The notes under the pieces were generated by a model. The model saw only the letters and a list, made by a program, of their open reading frames with translations, had not been told where the DNA came from and did no database searches. A DNA stretch of 64,000 nucleotides, taken from the NCBI GenBank assembly GCA_026119935.1, contig JALRMH010000072.1, forward strand, positions 60,353 to 124,352, read 5' to 3'. Numbering within the stretch: position 1 is the stretch's first letter; the number at the start of each line of letters is the position of its first letter. The stretch comes from Endothia cerciana (lineage: Eukaryota; Ascomycota; Sordariomycetes; Diaporthales; Cryphonectriaceae). The translations under genes were made by a program, and so were the position numbers. Positions 46,894 to 58,329 of this stretch are shown here, piece after piece.

Positions 46894-48381
46894 ATGCTAG
46901 GTTACTACGACGCACAACCCGGGCGACCGCCGTTTACGCAAGGGCAGACGATGACACGCAGCAATTTGAGTAGCACAAGCTCTAAGCTACGGAACAGCTG
47001 TCATTCCTGCGCTGTTTCGAAGGTCAAGTGTCCCAAAGAGAAACCAACATGTTCCAAATGCGAGAGTCGTGGCATCGCCTGTCAATACTTCCTCGCGAGA
47101 CGGCCAGGCCGCCGAGTCGACACCAGCAAAAGCCGCTGTATTACGAGCAATAACAGCGGCAATATAGACTCGACTTTCAGTATAGATCCAGCCACAGATT
47201 TCTCTACGAGTTTCAACACGATTGTGGTCGAGCAGTCTCCGCCCCTTGCCCATTTCTTGCCTGAGACCACGACACCTCCGAACAGCTTTTCCCGGCGTGC
47301 TAGCTATCTCGGATCACCTCTGACCTTGGACATACCAAATTCACCCGGTGGAGATAATGTATACATCAACGGGTCAACTGATGTATTCTCCATGCTGGAG
47401 GATACCGGAATGATGTCCAGCCTGGCGGATTTCGGGCCCGAAGTCCCAGACATGGACTCGGCCATGCCAATCATCGACTACTCGTTCGAGATGCCGGTCT
47501 TGGATAACGGCGGCATCATTCAGACCCAAAACGACATCGGATCACTCCTCATACCAGCCGAGATTATCAACCCCGACCTCATCGCATCCGAAACATCCTC
47601 ATCTGTTGATCTACTAAGTCCATCTTCAGGAGTATCGTCACTTGCCTCGCGGGTAACGGCGCTGTCGACTGGACAATCTAGTAAGACGCATGTTGCCAAC
47701 GAGAAAACTCCTTGCGGCTGCCTCGCACAGGCAATAGACCTCCTGAACTCGGCATGCGCGAGCACATCTTCGTCTCCAACGGCTCCCACCACTCCACAGG
47801 CGAACATTGCCTCAGTCCAGGCTGTGCTCAACGACAACAAAAACACCATCAGAGACGTGAGCAGCAGGCTGGCATGTGCCTCGTGCGCTGGTGATAGCTC
47901 CCTACTGACTATCCTCTTCATGATTGTGCTGAAAATTCTGGAGCGGTACGCCTCCGCTGCGCGGAAGCAAACACCATGGGCAAGGAGCACAGAAGGTGAT
48001 GCGAAGAAAGCAACAAGTCTGGTTGGTAAGCCGAGTTCCAGCAACAAAGATCAGAAGAAAAATCTTGCCGCTGGTAGTCAGGAGCCTTCTGACGATAAGC
48101 TTCGCGGGCGAACGGCTGCACAGCTTGTGCTTAGCGAACTCCATCGCGTCCAGCGTTTGATAAATCAGCTGTCGATGAGGCTGAAATCGCCAGCAGACAG
48201 AGACGGTCGGGTGTTGGACGCAGATTTGGATCTCTGGCCAGAGCAGAAGGGGATGGTAGATAGCAATGATGCGACGATGGCGGCTTTCTCATCTAATACG
48301 TTGGTCCAGATGGAGCGAGACGTGCGGAAAAGTCTCACTTTGCTCTCTGCAGGAATCATTGATGGTCTTCAACAGAGCTAG
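46894..48381 (+). CDS. AflR-like Zn(II)2Cys6 transcription factor
   Basis: Probable pathway-specific activator, about 495 residues, no intron seen. The zinc cluster is complete (CHSCAVSKVKC...CSKCESRGIAC, Cys at about 36, 39, 46, 53, 56 and 63), flanked by KLRNS and an Arg-rich linker RRPGRR as in AflR. The C-terminal half carries the AflR domain: CGCLAQAIDLLNSA, a CASCAGDSSLLTILFMIVLKILERYA core, and a helical end (LVLSELHRVQRLINQLSMRLK). The start at ATG 46894 is chosen; the in-frame ATG at 46951 is an alternative. It is head-to-head with the AflS-like gene and tail-to-tail with the EthD gene 137 bp away. Confidence 0.9.
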   Translation: MLGYYDAQPGRPPFTQGQTMTRSNLSSTSSKLRNSCHSCAVSKVKCPKEKPTCSKCESRGIACQYFLARRPGRRVDTSKSRCITSNNSGNIDSTFSIDPATDFSTSFNTIVVEQSPPLAHFLPETTTPPNSFSRRASYLGSPLTLDIPNSPGGDNVYINGSTDVFSMLEDTGMMSSLADFGPEVPDMDSAMPIIDYSFEMPVLDNGGIIQTQNDIGSLLIPAEIINPDLIASETSSSVDLLSPSSGVSSLASRVTALSTGQSSKTHVANEKTPCGCLAQAIDLLNSACASTSSSPTAPTTPQANIASVQAVLNDNKNTIRDVSSRLACASCAGDSSLLTILFMIVLKILERYASAARKQTPWARSTEGDAKKATSLVGKPSSSNKDQKKNLAAGSQEPSDDKLRGRTAAQLVLSELHRVQRLINQLSMRLKSPADRDGRVLDADLDLWPEQKGMVDSNDATMAAFSSNTLVQMERDVRKSLTLLSAGIIDGLQQS

Positions 48382-48518
48382 ACGATGAATGTCATAATCA
48401 ACCTCTCGGGATGAATAGTGTTTGAAATCGAGAATATCTTCACAACGTCAACTATATAAAGTCTGGATCTCCGAAATAGTATACCCGAGATTTGCATCGA
48501 ATCTAACACACTCGACCA

Positions 48519-49128
48519 TCAACAGTCCTTAAAGCCATCCACCTCCTCACCATCTCTGATGAATTCCTCAACCCACCCAATCGTCATCCTACGTGGGGTT
48601 AGCAGTCGTGTCTCTAACACATAGAAAAGTTCTACTCACATGCTTCTCTTCGTGTCGGCGAAGTTCTCATGGTCCCCGACCAGATGTTCTTTGTACCAAG
48701 GGTCCTGCTTCATGCGCTTGTAGTCTTCGATACTCTTGAAGACCACCTGACTGAAGCAGTCGAAGTCTGCGAGATTTGCCATCTGCGGGTCAAAGAGCTG
48801 GGACATCAAAACACGAGTATCACTTTGATTGTGGATCTAAACTTCCGATCTCAGCCATGACATCAAGTAGTAATGATGTCGGGATAGAAAACTGTCAAGC
48901 TTTCAGACAGTGTCCAAACCGCCGCCAGAAAATTTCACCTACCTGAGTCCATCTCTTGATGCCATATTTGACCATCAGTCCCCTGGTCATCGGTGCGGAG
49001 ACATTGACCATGTGGTTACGGTAGCCCTCTTCACTCATGCCCGCATTTCGGTAGCCGCAAATCGTCAGGCAGAGGTACTTGTTATTCGGCGAACCTGTCA
49101 GCTCAGGTACTTCTGGTTCCGCAGCCAT
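48519..49128 (-). CDS. EthD-domain decarboxylase of atrochrysone/emodin type
   Basis: Small dimeric alpha/beta-barrel (EthD) protein of 150 residues. In anthraquinone clusters such proteins decarboxylate atrochrysone carboxylic acid. Three exons: 48943-49128, 48640-48836 and 48519-48588, introns 106 and 51 nt, GT-AG. The first exon has the YLCLTICGYRNAGMSEEGYRNHM strand-helix unit with the conserved His. The second exon has FDCFSQVVFKSIEDYKRMKQDPWY and HENFADTKRS, and the last ends WVEEFIRDGEEVDGF. These are the classical blocks of the family. The ATG at 49128 is chosen because upstream residues are not EthD-like. It shares a 457-bp promoter with the anthrone oxygenase, consistent with sequential steps. 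Confidence 0.9.
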
Positions 49129-49585
49129 TGCATTCACTCTTGCCTGTATAGAAAACAACGTCAAAGGGGCTGGATTCAGTGCACAGAGAAGCAGTATTGA
49201 AAATTTGGCTTTCTTGAGAAAGGGCAGAGAGTAATCAGAGAGGGAACACTGGCAGCTCTTTACTCCTTTCATCTTTCACCCGAGAATTACTCCACGGGAC
49301 ACAGGTGGTTAGAGACATGACGCTGAGGGGACCAGCGCTGCAATTCTCATTAACCCGAGAGAATGCCGAAGGAAGGAGTATAACTAGCTTGAGCCCTATG
49401 CACAGATCAGATAGTCTGGACTGAGCCATCATCCTTCTCCTATGCGCTGAATCCAGCTGACGGTACGTGATGGGAAATAAACCTAATGTCAGCCACCCGG
49501 TGGGACCACCACGTAAGATTGGTGTGCCTGCCGTAGCCGTGGTCTCAGGATCCTTTCTATCAGGTCAGTTCAAGCGAGTTTGCAC
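49129..49585. promoter_or_regulatory. Bidirectional promoter, decarboxylase / anthrone oxygenase
   Basis: 457 bp between divergent starts. No AflR-type box was found in it. A perfect CCACCCGGTGG inverted repeat lies at 49494-49504 (function unknown). Confidence 0.4.
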
Positions 49586-50071
49586 ATGTCAACCCTGCCT
49601 CATAAGCGCAAGCTGTGTCTAACAAGTGCCTCCAAAGGTGCCATGATGGCCCTTTCAGCCTTCGCAATCCCCGTGTTTCTCGAAACAAACGACGATCCTC
49701 AGAGGCTTCTTCAGCAATGGGCACGGCTCTACCACTACGGCCATATCTACATGCCAGCCATATGCGTCGCAACGTGTGGTCTATACGGTTATACCGCCTT
49801 GAGCAAGAGAGCCATGAACAACACACAGTGGCACCGATACGCACAGGCTGCGCTACTGACCATTTCGATGGTGCCTTTCACCTGGCTTGTTATCTCACCC
49901 ACCAATGACACCTTGTTCGGGATGAAAGCCAGGGGTACGGCTGCGGAGGAATCGGGGGTTGTCCGGGAACTGATCATCAAGTGGGCGTGGCTGCATATCA
50001 CCCGGTCTGTTTCTCCGCTCATCGGAGCGGTTTTGGGTTTCACAAGTCTCCTGCAGGAGCTATCAATGTAG
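49586..50071 (+). CDS. DUF1772 anthrone oxygenase
   Basis: Small membrane-bound cofactor-free oxygenase (HypC-type) that oxidises an anthrone to an anthraquinone, here presumably emodin anthrone to emodin. From ATG 49586 it encodes 161 residues with four hydrophobic segments (about 16-30, 55-75, 85-110 and 135-155), typical of DUF1772. Recognisable elements are WARLYHYGHIYMPA and an Asn/His-containing loop. The final helix carries the family pattern W-WLHITRSVSPLIGAVLGF. A single exon is complete, though a short upstream exon is possible. Head-to-head with the decarboxylase and tail-to-tail with the thioesterase. Confidence 0.88.
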   Translation: MSTLPHKRKLCLTSASKGAMMALSAFAIPVFLETNDDPQRLLQQWARLYHYGHIYMPAICVATCGLYGYTALSKRAMNNTQWHRYAQAALLTISMVPFTWLVISPTNDTLFGMKARGTAAEESGVVRELIIKWAWLHITRSVSPLIGAVLGFTSLLQELSM

Positions 50072-50781
50072 GCATGATGATGTCTTAGACCAGTTCATTG
50101 ATCGGCGCATCTACAGCTCGTGATGATGACACGAAGACACGGCGTGTCATGGTTGCGAATGGAGGCGCCACAGATCTTTCCGATAATGTCTCGGACCATA
50201 AGACATGCACAACGAAAATTAAGCATGAATGTATACATTATTGGCATCTGGGATTGGACGTGCCAGGTGATCGCCGTTGGTGCAACTTCACAGTCCTTTT
50301 TATCACGCGCGCCGGCGTGACCAATCCTCCGAAGCCCGGTAAGTCCCAATTGAGCTACCGTTTGATTGATCCGTCGTCCAACCTCACCGTTCTGGAATAC
50401 CACCTGTTTATACCCCATATGCATTAACACGACCTAGTCATCCTCCGCCGTAAATCTGTTTGGCAATACTATCATGTGTGAGTACGAAGTCTACTACTTT
50501 CCTCATTCTCACTCGTAGATCAGCGTACATCACGCCGGATTGATTTCCAACCATCCCGTCTGTCCATGGGAAACAGTTCGCATCTGAGATGAAGTAAAGA
50601 TAGCTGTAACAGTTTATGTTGAGTACGTTTGCCTTTGGATTCATGACTTGACTTCATCCTCACAGGTGAAGCACATATGTTCAGTCCACAGGAAATTATT
50701 ACCTCCGAGTTGGAATGAATCATCTCAAGATTGTGATGCTCCCTAGAAGTACGTAAATAACCAATGACTTGTGCTCAAGGC
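50072..50781. other. Convergent spacer, anthrone oxygenase / thioesterase
   Basis: 0.7 kb between stop codons. Overlapping short frames on both strands (50095-50430) mirror one another and have no protein features. No gene supported. Confidence 0.35.
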
Positions 50782-51825
50782 TTAACAAATCGAAAACCAT
50801 TTCTTGACTCCCTCGCGCAACTGAAACCCAACCATCCCGTCCTCAGCCAGCTTTCGTAAGACCTCGTCAATGAAAGGCTCCAGCGCCATCTTCCTCACGT
50901 CCTCAGTGATATGGGGGCCATATACGGCTGTCACGATTTCCTTGGTCGTGAGCCTGCTGTTTTTGTTGGCGCCCTCACTGGCCTGTCGCTGCAGCGCCTG
51001 CAGAACTTGCCGCTCTCGCCGCACCTTACCCGCCAGTTCACCGTTGATCTTAGCATCGAGATTGGAAATCACCGATCCATGAGCCGGGTAGCCTATTTTG
51101 CAGCTGTGAGTCTGCATCTGCCGTAAGGTTGCCATCCAGATGCTGAGGTGCTCGACGGCTGCTGTGCCATGGCCCAGCACGTTGTCGCCAGTGAACATGG
51201 CCTGCTCCTCTTCAAGGATGAAGCACATATGGTCGTGCGAGTGGCCTGGAGCGTGCACTGCTCGGACGGTGGCTCCTTCGACCCTGAAAATCTGACCGTT
51301 GACGATGGGCTTCTGGGTTTTTCCTGGCGTGTGTTTGTAGATGGATCCCGAGAGGTCTGGATACATGCGGATCAAGTCTGGAACGCCGCCCGTGTGGTCA
51401 CCATGCCAGTGCGTGAGGAGTACAGACGAGATCGAGAACCTCCCCTTTGATACCGTTGCCGAGATCAAGTCTGCCCAGTCTGGAACCCCCTGGCCTGTGT
51501 CCAGGATGAGTCGCTCCGTGCCTGTGCCGATGATGTATGTATTAGTCCCTTGAAGCGTGAACTAAAGAGACAAAGAGTTAGCACATCATCATCATCATCA
51601 TCATAGGCACCTTTCTTCAACTCTAGTGATCGAAGTCGCGCCGATCAGAACAACCGTACTTGCCTTTCCAGGATTTTGGCCGAGGACCCGGATGACGCGC
51701 GGACTGATCTGCTCCACATCTTCGAGTTGAGGGAGAAGGGTTGTCTGGCTCTCAAGATAATCTTCAAAGGCGCATATGTTCAGAGCCTTGTTGATTTGGC
51801 GATATCCCCCTTTACCAGGCGCCAT
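50782..51825 (-). CDS. Metallo-beta-lactamase-type thioesterase (atrochrysone carboxyl ACP thioesterase family)
   Basis: Stand-alone thioesterase that releases the polyketide from a PKS lacking its own thioesterase. Two exons, 51664-51825 and 50782-51561, give 313 residues. The metal site is THWHGDHTGG (about residues 104-113), with further ligands in HAPGHSHDHM and FTGDNVLGHG. The N-terminal RVLGQNPGKFTLQGTNTY block is rebuilt across a 102-nt intron (51562-51663) whose donor is GC, not GT (AAG followed by GCAAGT). The intron contains a CAT/ATC microsatellite. The C-terminal winged-helix-like part (LTTKEIVTAVYG...EDGMVGF) is complete. Divergent from the PKS it serves. Confidence 0.92.
51584..51604. 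repeat. (CAT)n microsatellite inside the thioesterase intron
   Basis: About seven CAT units within the GC-AG intron of the thioesterase; likely length-polymorphic. Confidence 0.85.
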
Positions 51826-52721
51826 CTCGCACCAGGCTAGATGCTACCACGTTCGTCTAGGGTTGTAGAAGCAGCGAGATACCACGGTCTGTCAATGGAT
51901 CAATGAGGTTCCCCGGATGTCGAGATGATGCCCCCGGACCTTTAGACGTGGGCCTAGCTACGTTCAAGGGTAGACGAGGGCATGTGATAATGATCACGAA
52001 TGCTCGCTCTACGCATACTGCAAACCTAGAAAAACCAACAGTTGACGCAAGTAATCCAATAGAACAGCTAAAAATGCCTTGACCCGAATCAGTCCCGACC
52101 ACGGGGTATTGGCACTTTCCGGCTAAAGATGTGGGTACTGAGTCTCACATTATCGATTTTCCAGCTCCGAAACCAGCTTGTGTCGTCGGCTCATAGACTT
52201 TCCTCCGCCTTGTACCACGTCCGGCCTTGATGATGACCGGAACAAGAATGTTGAAGCATTGCTGAATCGGGTTTAGTGTTTGGGCAACTGAATGTCTTGA
52301 TCTATTTCAGGTTCTCGGCACTGCTGAAGATAACATCCCGCGTGGACGAGGTCGACGTATTCCGAGATACGCCGCTGACAATTACGATCGAGGAGGAAGG
52401 AAAAATCGGGTCATTGAGAATGTCAAAGCAGGTTGATGCAACATGATCCTTACAGAATAAAATGTCCGGGTTCAGCCCCCGGAGGAAGTCGAGATAAGAG
52501 GCAGCCAATCTTCCGTAGTGCAAGAGTTTATATTGACCTCTGCTTTGATAGGAGACATGATTGGAAGCAGGAAGGTTCGAGACACAGCTCGATGAGATGC
52601 AACATCCCCCTCCCTGAGAATAAGGGCCATTGAAATTCACACTGATTTCCTTGCCTTCTCAGTGATCGTCTCATGCCATCTTTGCATGCTCTCCTCCTTT
52701 GACGTGCCCATCACCGTGAAC
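51826..52721. promoter_or_regulatory. Bidirectional promoter, thioesterase / PKS
   Basis: 0.9 kb between the divergent start codons, with one relaxed AflR-type box at 51913-51923. Frames inside are short and unsupported. Confidence 0.5.
51913..51923 (-). promoter_or_regulatory. Candidate AflR-type binding site, TCG-N5-CGG on the minus strand
   Basis: The plus strand reads CCGGATGTCGA, that is TCGACATCCGG on the minus strand, about 90 bp upstream of the thioesterase ATG. Function inferred from consensus only. Confidence 0.33.
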
Positions 52722-55700
52722 ATGGAGTGGGACGGGACTCGCAACTCGGTTGATGAACTGTCAACTTCGGCAACACCCTCGACCACTGAGTCTCTAGCTG
52801 AGCCTGGCAAGATGAAGCTGGGCTACTTCGGGAACGAGTTCCCACACGATGATCTCAAAGACACCTTTCGTAGTCTGTACGAGCACAGCAAAGACAGACG
52901 ACACCCTGTACTGGCCAGGTTCATCCGAGAGGCTACCTTGGCCGTGCAGGAGGAGGTGCGTTTGCTCCCGGCCACGTTACGCTCCATCGTCCAGCCCTTC
53001 GAGACCATCTTCAACCTGGTCAACCAGACGGAGCTTAGGACTGGTCCCCTAGGCGGCTCTGTAGATGGAATGTTGCTCTGTGCCGAACAACTGGCAACAT
53101 TCATCGGGTAAGTCGACCATGACACACACAAAAATGAACTCGCCCCTCCCTCATGGAGTAGCAGAGACTGACTCCCACTACAGTTACTATGAGAATGCCG
53201 TTGATGACAAGTTCGACTTTCATGGTGGAGATGCATGCCTTGCTGGGCTGGGGACGGGTCTCTTATCAACAGCTGCTGTTTCTCTGTCTCCAACACTGGC
53301 GGATCTCCCACTTGCTGGCGCTGAGGCGATTCGCATCGCCTTCAGACTTGGTGTTGTGGTCGATGAGGTATCGCAGAACCTGCAACCTCGGTCCATCGAG
53401 GGTGACCAAGGCGATAGCTGGGCCTACGTGGTGCCAGATACCACGGCTGAAGAAGCCCAACATGAGCTTGACGCCATACACAAAGCAGATGTGAGTCCGG
53501 CGTCCCTTTTAACAGCCTCCAATGTAATCAGAGCTGATACAAGAGTTTAGAAAACCCCGGGACCGAGCAAGCTCTTCGTCAGTGCCCTCAGCCGGACGTC
53601 GGTGACTATCAGTGGCCCGCCAGCGCGATTGAAGCATATTTTTCTCGCATCGGACTTCTTTCGTGATCGCAAGTCTGTTGCGCTCCCCGTATATGGCGGC
53701 TTGTGTCATGCTCCGCACATCTACACCAAGAAGCACGTGGACGGCATCGTACAAGTCAACGCCATTGACGCTCTGAACACCAAATTCCTGCCACGGGTAC
53801 CAATCTACTCAACCAACACGGGAAGGCCATTCCCCGGCAAGAGTGCCAGCGCCATATTTCATAACATCGTAGAAGAGCTCCTCACTCAGAGCATCAGATG
53901 GGACAGCGTCATCCAGGGAGTGCTTCACCAGGCGAAGGGTAGCGCTGTCTCTGAGTTCTGGCTGTATATGTTCCGCACCTCACTGCCCGCTCGCGACCTC
54001 ATTGGGGCTGCGAATGCGGAATCGCAGCAGTTCAAGATCAGGACCAAAGATGTCATGGAATGGGTTGCAAAGCCAGACTCTGCCCCCCGAGGGCCAAGGG
54101 GGACACTACAGGCCAAGATCGCCATCGTGGGCATGGCTTGCAGAATGCCCGGCGGCGCTACGGACACCGAGAAATTCTGGGAAATTCTGAACCAAGGCCT
54201 GGATGTTCACAAGAAAATCCCGGCTGACCGATTCGACGTTGACTCTCACTGTGACCCAACGGGGAAACGAGTCAATACGAGTCTCACCCCCTATGGCTGC
54301 TTCATCGATGAACCGGGCTTGTTCGATGCACCCTTCTTCAACATGTCTCCCCGTGAAGCACTCCAGACAGACCCGATGCAGAGGCTGGCCATAGTCACGG
54401 CTTATGAGGCGCTGGAGCGGGCTGGCTATGTGGCAAATCGCACGGCCTCTACGAATCTGCACCGTGTTGGCACATTCTACGGCCAGGCAAGTGACGACTA
54501 TCGCGAGGTCAATACGGCTCAGGAGGTCGGTACTTACTTCATTACCGGTGGATGTCGAGCATTTGGCCCTGGGAGGATCAACTACTTCTTTAAGTTCTCT
54601 GGCCCTAGCTACAGCATCGACACGGCTTGCTCCTCCGGACTGGCAACGATACACGTGAGTCACCTCCTGATATTAAAATATTCAACCACATGGATTATTC
54701 ATACTTGTCTCAACAAAGAACGGAAAAGGCTAACGGCAATTCACAAAAAATATAGATTGCATGCAACTCACTTTGGAATGGCGATACGGATATGGCAGTG
54801 GCCGGAGGCATGAACGTCCTGACCAACTCCGATGCCTTCGCTGGCCTCAGCAATGGTCACTTTCTGTCGAAGACACCCAACGCCTGCAAGACTTGGGACT
54901 GCGAAGCCGATGGGTACTGCCGCGCAGACGGCGTAGCCTCAGTGGTCCTTAAGCGCCTTGAGGATGCAGAAGCCGACAACGACAATATTCTGGGTGTTAT
55001 CCTAGCCGCCGGGACGAACCACTCGGCGGAGGCCATCTCCATCACGCACCCACACGCAGGCCACCAGGCAGACCTTACGAGGCAAATCCTCGACCAAGCC
55101 GCCGTCGACCCCCTGAATGTGAGTTACGTGGAGATGCACGGGACCGGGACCCAGGCAGGCGACGCACAGGAAATCCAGTCCGTGACGAACGTGTTCGCCC
55201 CCCTCACAGGCACCAAGCGCCGGAGCCCCAAACAGCCCCTCTGCATCGGGGCCGTGAAGGCGAATGTGGGCCATGGTGAGGCTGTAGCAGGTACCACCGC
55301 GCTCCTCAAAGTCCTGCTCATGCTCGAAAAGCAGTCGATCCCGGCACACGTGGGTATCAAGAACGCCATCAACCCGGGTTTCCCTAAGGACCTTGACAAG
55401 CGCAACCTGCACATCCCGTACGAGACGACCCCGTGGCCGCACGTTGCTGGGAAGAAGCGCATTGCTGTTGTGAATAACTTCAGTGCTGCGGGCGGTAACA
55501 CGAGCATCGTTATAGAAGAAGCGCCGGCTCGCAGGGCCATCGGCAGTGACGACCATGGGGTGGCTGACTCTCGTTCGACCCACGTTGTCTCTGTGTCGGC
55601 AAAGAGTAAAGCCTCTCTGAAGGGCAATCTCCAGCGCATTATTGCATACCTCGACGCTCACCCGGATGTCCCACTGCCGGATCTGGCGTACACAACAACA

Positions 55701-58298
55701 GCACGACGGTATCAGCACAACCACCGCGTGGCCGTCGCCACCTCGCACGTCGACCACCTGAAGCGACAGCTGAACTCATACCTCGGGAACTCAGACACCC
55801 ACAAGCCCATCCCGTCGACTGGCCCACCTCCCGTGGCTTTCGCCTTCACGGGCCAGGGAGCGTCATACAGGTCCATGAACCTGGAGCTGCTCCAGTCACC
55901 CACCTTCAGCTCACAGCTCCGCCACCTGGATTCTCTCTGCCAGTCGCAGGGTTTTCCGTCTATAATTCCCGCCGTCGACGGTAGCTACGTCCAGGATCAC
56001 ACCCACTCACCGGTCGTCACCCAGCTCGCCCTCGTCTGCACGGAGATCGCCTTGGCCAAGTACTGGGGGTCCCTGGGTATAAAGCCCGACGTTGTCGTCG
56101 GCCACAGCCTGGGCGAGTATGCCGCGCTCCACGTGGCAGGAGTTCTCTCTGCCGCGGACACGATCTTCCTCGTGGGCCGGCGCGCCGCCATGCTTGAGAA
56201 GAAGTGCAAGATCGGCAGCCACAAGATGCTCGCGGTGCGTACGGCGGCCGATGAGGTGCGGTCTATAGCCGGTGCCACTGGGAGGCCATACGAGGTGGCG
56301 TGTATCAATGGGCCCAAGGATACGGTGCTGAGCGGGACCGCCGAGGACATCGACACCCTGGCTGAGAAGCTCGGGGAGGCTGGCTGTAAGTGCGTCTCCT
56401 TAGACGTGGCGTTTGCCTTCCACTCGGCCCAGACGGATCCAATCCTCGACGAGCTGGAAGACGTAGCTAGGACAGGTGTGCTGTTTCAGCCTCCCCGGCT
56501 CCCGATCATCTCACCGCTCCTGGGCAGAGTGATCTTCGATGAGAAGACCGTGAACGCGAATTACATCCGTCGCGGGACCAGGGAGACGGTCAACTTCCTC
56601 TCGGCCGTTGAGACAGCCCAGCGGATCTCAACGATCGACGAGAGCATGGCGTGGATTGAGATCGGTCCGCACCCAGTCTGCGTCGGGTTTGCCCGGTCAA
56701 TCCTGTCGTCAGTCAACGCGGCGGTGCCCTCCGTGCGCCGTGGTGAGGATAATTGGCAAACGATCTCGCAGAGCCTCGCGGTGTTGCACGCTGTTGGTAT
56801 CCAGGTGGATTGGAACGAGTTCCATCGGCCATTCGAGAGTGGTCTGAGGCTCTTAGATCTGCCCACGTACGCATGGAACGACAAGACGCACTGGATCCAG
56901 TACAATGGCGATTGGGCCCTGACGAAAGGCAATACTTTCTATGATGAGGAGAAAAAGGCGGCGGCGGCGGCGGCGGCGGCGGCGGCAGGTACCGGCTCTA
57001 ATCCTCTGGCAGCGCCCGTTTCGGGCCTGCGGACTTCACTCGTCCACCGCGTCGTGGGAGAGACATTCTCTGGGTCCGCCGGAAAGGTTGTCGTGCAATC
57101 AAACATGATGCAGACGGATTTCCTGGCGGCCGCATGGGGCCACAAGATGAACAATGCAGGGGTTGTGACATCTGTAAGTCATATCTGCTACTCCCTCTGT
57201 CGTGGTGAACCAAAGCATCGTGTTTGCTGATCAGTACCTCGAAATTTCAGTCCATCCATGCCGACATATGCTGGACCCTCGGGAAGTACCTCCTCGAGAA
57301 GCTCAGACCCAATGCCAAAGTTGATATCGCCAACTTTAACATCTCCGACCTCGTCGTCCGCGAGGGCTTTGTCGCGCAGAAGAACACCACCGTCCCACAG
57401 CTGATCCAGATCACCATCACCACGACAGACATCGACTCGGGCAAGGCCCAGCTTGAATGGCATAACGTCGCCAACGACGGCCTCTCGCTGATCGAGGATG
57501 AGCCGGTCGTGACCGCTGAGGTGATCTACGGCAGCTGCGCGGACTGGCTTTCCAGCTGGATCCCGACGCAGCACCTCGTTCAGGGCCGTATCGATGCCCT
57601 CACCCGCCTCGCAGACGCGGGGGTCGCGAACCGCCTGTCGCACAGTATGGCCTATCTCCTCTTCGCCAACAACCTCGTCGACTACGCCGACAAGTACCGC
57701 GGCATGCAGTCCGTCGTCATGCACGGCCTCGAGGCGTACGCCGACGTCACGCTCAAGGCGGGCGACGCAGGCGGCGTGTGGACCGTACCGCCCTTCTTCG
57801 TTGATAGCGTGTTCCACCTTGCCGGGTTCATCATGAACGTCTCCGATGCGGTCGACACCAGGAACAACTTCTGCGTCACGCCCGGGTGGGGCTCGCTCCG
57901 CATGGCGCGGCCGCTGGTCCCCGGCGGTCGGTACAGGTCGTACGTGAAGATGATCCCGACGGCCGAGGACCCTGCCATCTATTTCGGCGACGTCTACGTG
58001 CTGCAGGGCGATGAGATCGTGGGCGTCATGCAGGCGATGAAGTTCCGTCGGTACCCGCGCGTGCTGCTGAACCGCTTCTTCTCGGCTGTTGATATCAAGA
58101 ATGCTGCGACGGGTAGTGTCGCTCTCGCGAGCAGCGCGAGCGTCTCTCAGCCCGCCCAGCCCGCCCCAGTTGTAGCTGCGGTCCCTGCGCCAGCTGCTGT
58201 GGCCCAAGCTGCTGCCGTGTCGACGCAGCCCGCGCCAACACCTGCGCCCGCAAAGGCAGAGCCTGCTCAGCCAAAGGAGATCGAGAAGCCCCCCCCCC

Positions 58299-58329
<31 letters not shown>

